7,882 nucleotides of DNA, taken from Methylotenera sp. (lineage in GTDB: Bacteria > Pseudomonadota > Gammaproteobacteria > Burkholderiales > Methylophilaceae). The translations under genes and the position numbers were made by a program. This document shows positions 6,607-7,882 of this stretch, one piece after another. A model generated the notes under the pieces. The model was not told the DNA's origin. It searched no databases and worked only from the letters and a program-made list of their open reading frames with translations. Every line of letters begins with the position of its first letter. Within the stretch, counting starts at the first letter, position 1. Location: assembly GCA_027310735.1 (NCBI GenBank), contig DAIDAH010000126.1, positions 1-7,882 on the forward strand, read 5' to 3'.

Positions 6607-6846
6607 TCAAATGGTGATAACTAACAGGGGCTAGCAATATCATAGAGAATCATAACAGTTACTGAAACATCGTACTGATATCGGTCTGTTATTTAAAACA
6701 GGTAATTTTAGGGAACTATTGTTCTTGGGTCTAAGTAGCACAAAGCCTGTGAAGCTATCGCATGTACTTGCGTTACTTAAACTGTATAAATAACTATTAA
6801 CTGGATTAGAAAGCGGGTGGAGTCCAAAATAACTTATCCCACTTGA
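6607..6846. other. Intergenic region without recognisable gene
   Basis: These 240 bases lie between the truncated membrane protein and the TPR gene. A plus-strand open stretch of about 44 codons (ending TAA after LALLKLYK, about 6655-6791) has no start or ribosome site and no family I know. No tRNA, terminator with T-run, or copy of the tRNA-Asn 3' end is visible. It may hold the upstream region of the broken membrane protein gene. Confidence 0.5.
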
Positions 6847-7659
6847 TCAGCTCCAGTCATCGCCACCTGAATTATCATCCCATGATGAACTATCCGAAAC
6901 TCCAAAATCTGATCCTCCTAAATCATTCGTAGAGAATGAATTATTTACAGGATCATCATTCATAAAGTTATTGTTATTGCTGTGCTCACCATCAGTAAAG
7001 TGGTGCATCAGAGCTTCTCCTGCCACCATACCAGCGCCAAGTGCGGCACCCGTTGCCAAACCTCCAAGTATGCCTGACCCAAGACCACTAGAAGACGGCA
7101 TAGGCATTGGAGCGCTAGTCATTCCATAAGGTTGAGGGTTACCATTGTTCATTCCACCAGAATAACCATTCGCAGGGATTAAAGTCTGATTACGTTGCGT
7201 CATCCACTTTACAGCAAAGTAAATGAATACAATCAAACCTAGGCCTAAGAAGATTAATTTCCAAGGCATATCGCTATTGGCATAGTGTTGAGCATTATTA
7301 TTGCCAGTAGACTGTGTTGTTAGATGTGATGATGCTATTTGTGATTTAAGTTTTTGTAGTGTTTGCGGCTTAACAAAAGGCAATCCGGGTTTTAAGCGCT
7401 CTGCCGCATTTAACTCATTAGCCGCCGCAGATAGATGACCTTGTTTTGCTAGCAGTTCGGCTTCTACATAATGTGCTTTTGCGCTATTAGGGTGATCATG
7501 AAGCACCTTATCCATCATTGCCTGCGCTTCGGTAAATTTACCAGCTTCCGCAGCTAGATAAACTTCATGCATTGATGCATCTTCCGCTGCGAGTACGGGT
7601 GTTGTAAATACGATAGCTGAAAATAACACTGCAAAATAAGAAAGTGGCTTTATTAGCAT
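6847..7659 (-). CDS. Exported TPR protein with one membrane anchor, glycine zipper and acidic Ser/Trp tail
   Basis: This is a 270-residue protein from ATG 7657-7659, with AAGGA about 9 bases upstream. Residues 1-24 are a signal peptide (ends PVLA before AED). About 29-92 are two TPR-like helical hairpins (EAGKFTEAQAMMDKVLHDHP, then AKQGHLSAAANELNAAERLKP), usually a protein-binding surface. Residues 133-151 are one transmembrane helix followed by the basic KWMTQR. Then comes a Gly/Asn/Pro/Met linker, a glycine-zipper segment (about 192-213, GLGSGILGGLATGAALGAG) and an Asn/Ser/Asp-rich tail ending SGGDDWS. I do not recognise a named family; similar architectures occur as hypothetical proteins in betaproteobacteria. 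With the signal cleaved, the TPRs would be periplasmic and the tail cytoplasmic. It lies 160 bases downstream of pal on the same strand, but a hairpin between them suggests separate transcription. It is not CpoB/YbgF, which lacks this anchor. Confidence 0.8.
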   Translation of the reverse strand: MLIKPLSYFAVLFSAIVFTTPVLAAEDASMHEVYLAAEAGKFTEAQAMMDKVLHDHPNSAKAHYVEAELLAKQGHLSAAANELNAAERLKPGLPFVKPQTLQKLKSQIASSHLTTQSTGNNNAQHYANSDMPWKLIFLGLGLIVFIYFAVKWMTQRNQTLIPANGYSGGMNNGNPQPYGMTSAPMPMPSSSGLGSGILGGLATGAALGAGMVAGEALMHHFTDGEHSNNNNFMNDDPVNNSFSTNDLGGSDFGVSDSSSWDDNSGGDDWS

Positions 7660-7774
7660 TTGACAGATCCTTGTCGATACATAATGCGTATCCTTACCTT
7701 AAAGACATAAGAACACTTAAATACAAAATTAACGATTGCAATTAATTCTATCTAGTACATTTTTCTAACCGTAT

Positions 7775-7798
7775 GGTAGGGGTCGTTACCCCCCTACC
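7775..7798 (-). terminator. GC-rich hairpin after pal, possible terminator
   Basis: GGTAGGGG (7775-7782) and CCCCTACC (7791-7798) form an 8-bp perfect stem with an 8-base loop, about 22 bases after the pal stop codon. No clear T-run follows on either strand, so it may be a weak terminator or an mRNA 3'-end stabiliser. Confidence 0.5.
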
Positions 7799-7819
7799 GC
7801 AAATGTTATTTAGATAAGA

Positions 7820-7882
7820 CTATTCACCAGAATAAACAATGTCAGCTCTACGGTTTTGTGCCCATGCAGCTTCATTCTCACC
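7820..7882 (-). CDS. pal: Pal/OmpA-family peptidoglycan-associated lipoprotein, C-terminal end (partial)
   Basis: Only the last 20 codons and TAG stop (7820-7822) are in the window, reading GENEAAWAQNRRADIVYSGE. The pattern NEAAWAQNRRADIVY is the end of the OmpA-like peptidoglycan-binding domain as found in Pal, the outer-membrane lipoprotein that links Tol proteins to the cell wall and helps constrict the outer membrane during division. Another OmpA-domain lipoprotein is possible because the N-terminus and the neighbouring tolB are outside the window. In many proteobacteria cpoB/ybgF follows pal; here the next gene is a different TPR protein. Confidence 0.7.
   Translation of the reverse strand, partial: GENEAAWAQNRRADIVYSGE

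Noticed and set aside
6655..6791. Plus-strand open stretch of about 44 codons
   Set aside because: It has no initiation codon with a ribosome site and no recognisable similarity; expected by chance in AT-rich spacer or an unrecognisable remnant.
1..7882. CRISPR array, toxin-antitoxin pair or phage defence genes
   Set aside because: No regularly spaced repeats were seen, and none of the proteins in the scar region has defence or toxin motifs.

Overview
The window looks like chromosome of a low-to-moderate GC betaproteobacterium, most likely a Methylophilaceae-type methylotroph (Methylotenera/Methylophilus). I infer this from the style of the UvrB and aminotransferase proteins, the DUF2946-like small protein and the Pal-like C-terminus; no database search was possible. 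Most of the window is ordinary core genome, interrupted by a decayed integrative element and an insertion sequence remnant next to a tRNA-Asn gene.

Left part (1-3057, all minus strand): uvrB (nucleotide excision repair), then a small exported Cys/His-containing DUF2946-like protein, then the N-terminal 186 residues of an outer-membrane barrel protein that runs off the left edge. The last two have 71 bases between them, containing a 7-bp perfect hairpin. They may form a small envelope or metal-related unit.

Middle (3058-4703): a 238-base AT-rich divergent spacer, then a class I aminotransferase of the aspartate aminotransferase type on the plus strand. It starts at TTG behind a good Shine-Dalgarno sequence and has a 10-bp inverted repeat upstream. 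A spacer with overlapping inverted repeats follows, then tRNA-Asn(GUU) with encoded CCA.

Scar region (4704-6606): a tyrosine integrase gene on the minus strand ends 4 bases from the tRNA 3' end, the classic layout of an element integrated into a tRNA gene. The tRNA's probable Rho-independent terminator lies inside the last codons of the integrase. The integrase has lost its N-terminal part at about 5566-5580, where it is joined head-to-head to an IS3-family transposase OrfB that has also lost its start. The right end of the IS (ending about 6392) in turn truncates a small two-TM membrane protein, whose last codons are IS sequence. No second copy of the tRNA 3' end is visible, so the element is a remnant and probably immobile.

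Right part (6607-7882, minus strand): a 240-base spacer with nothing recognisable, an uncharacterised exported or membrane-anchored TPR protein with a glycine-zipper stretch and an acidic Ser/Trp tail, a GC-rich hairpin, and the last 20 codons of a Pal/OmpA-like lipoprotein, probably the end of the tol-pal cluster.

I do not see a convincing new multi-gene system. The most interesting items are the nested integration/IS scar, the overlap of terminator and integrase codons, and two poorly characterised envelope proteins.
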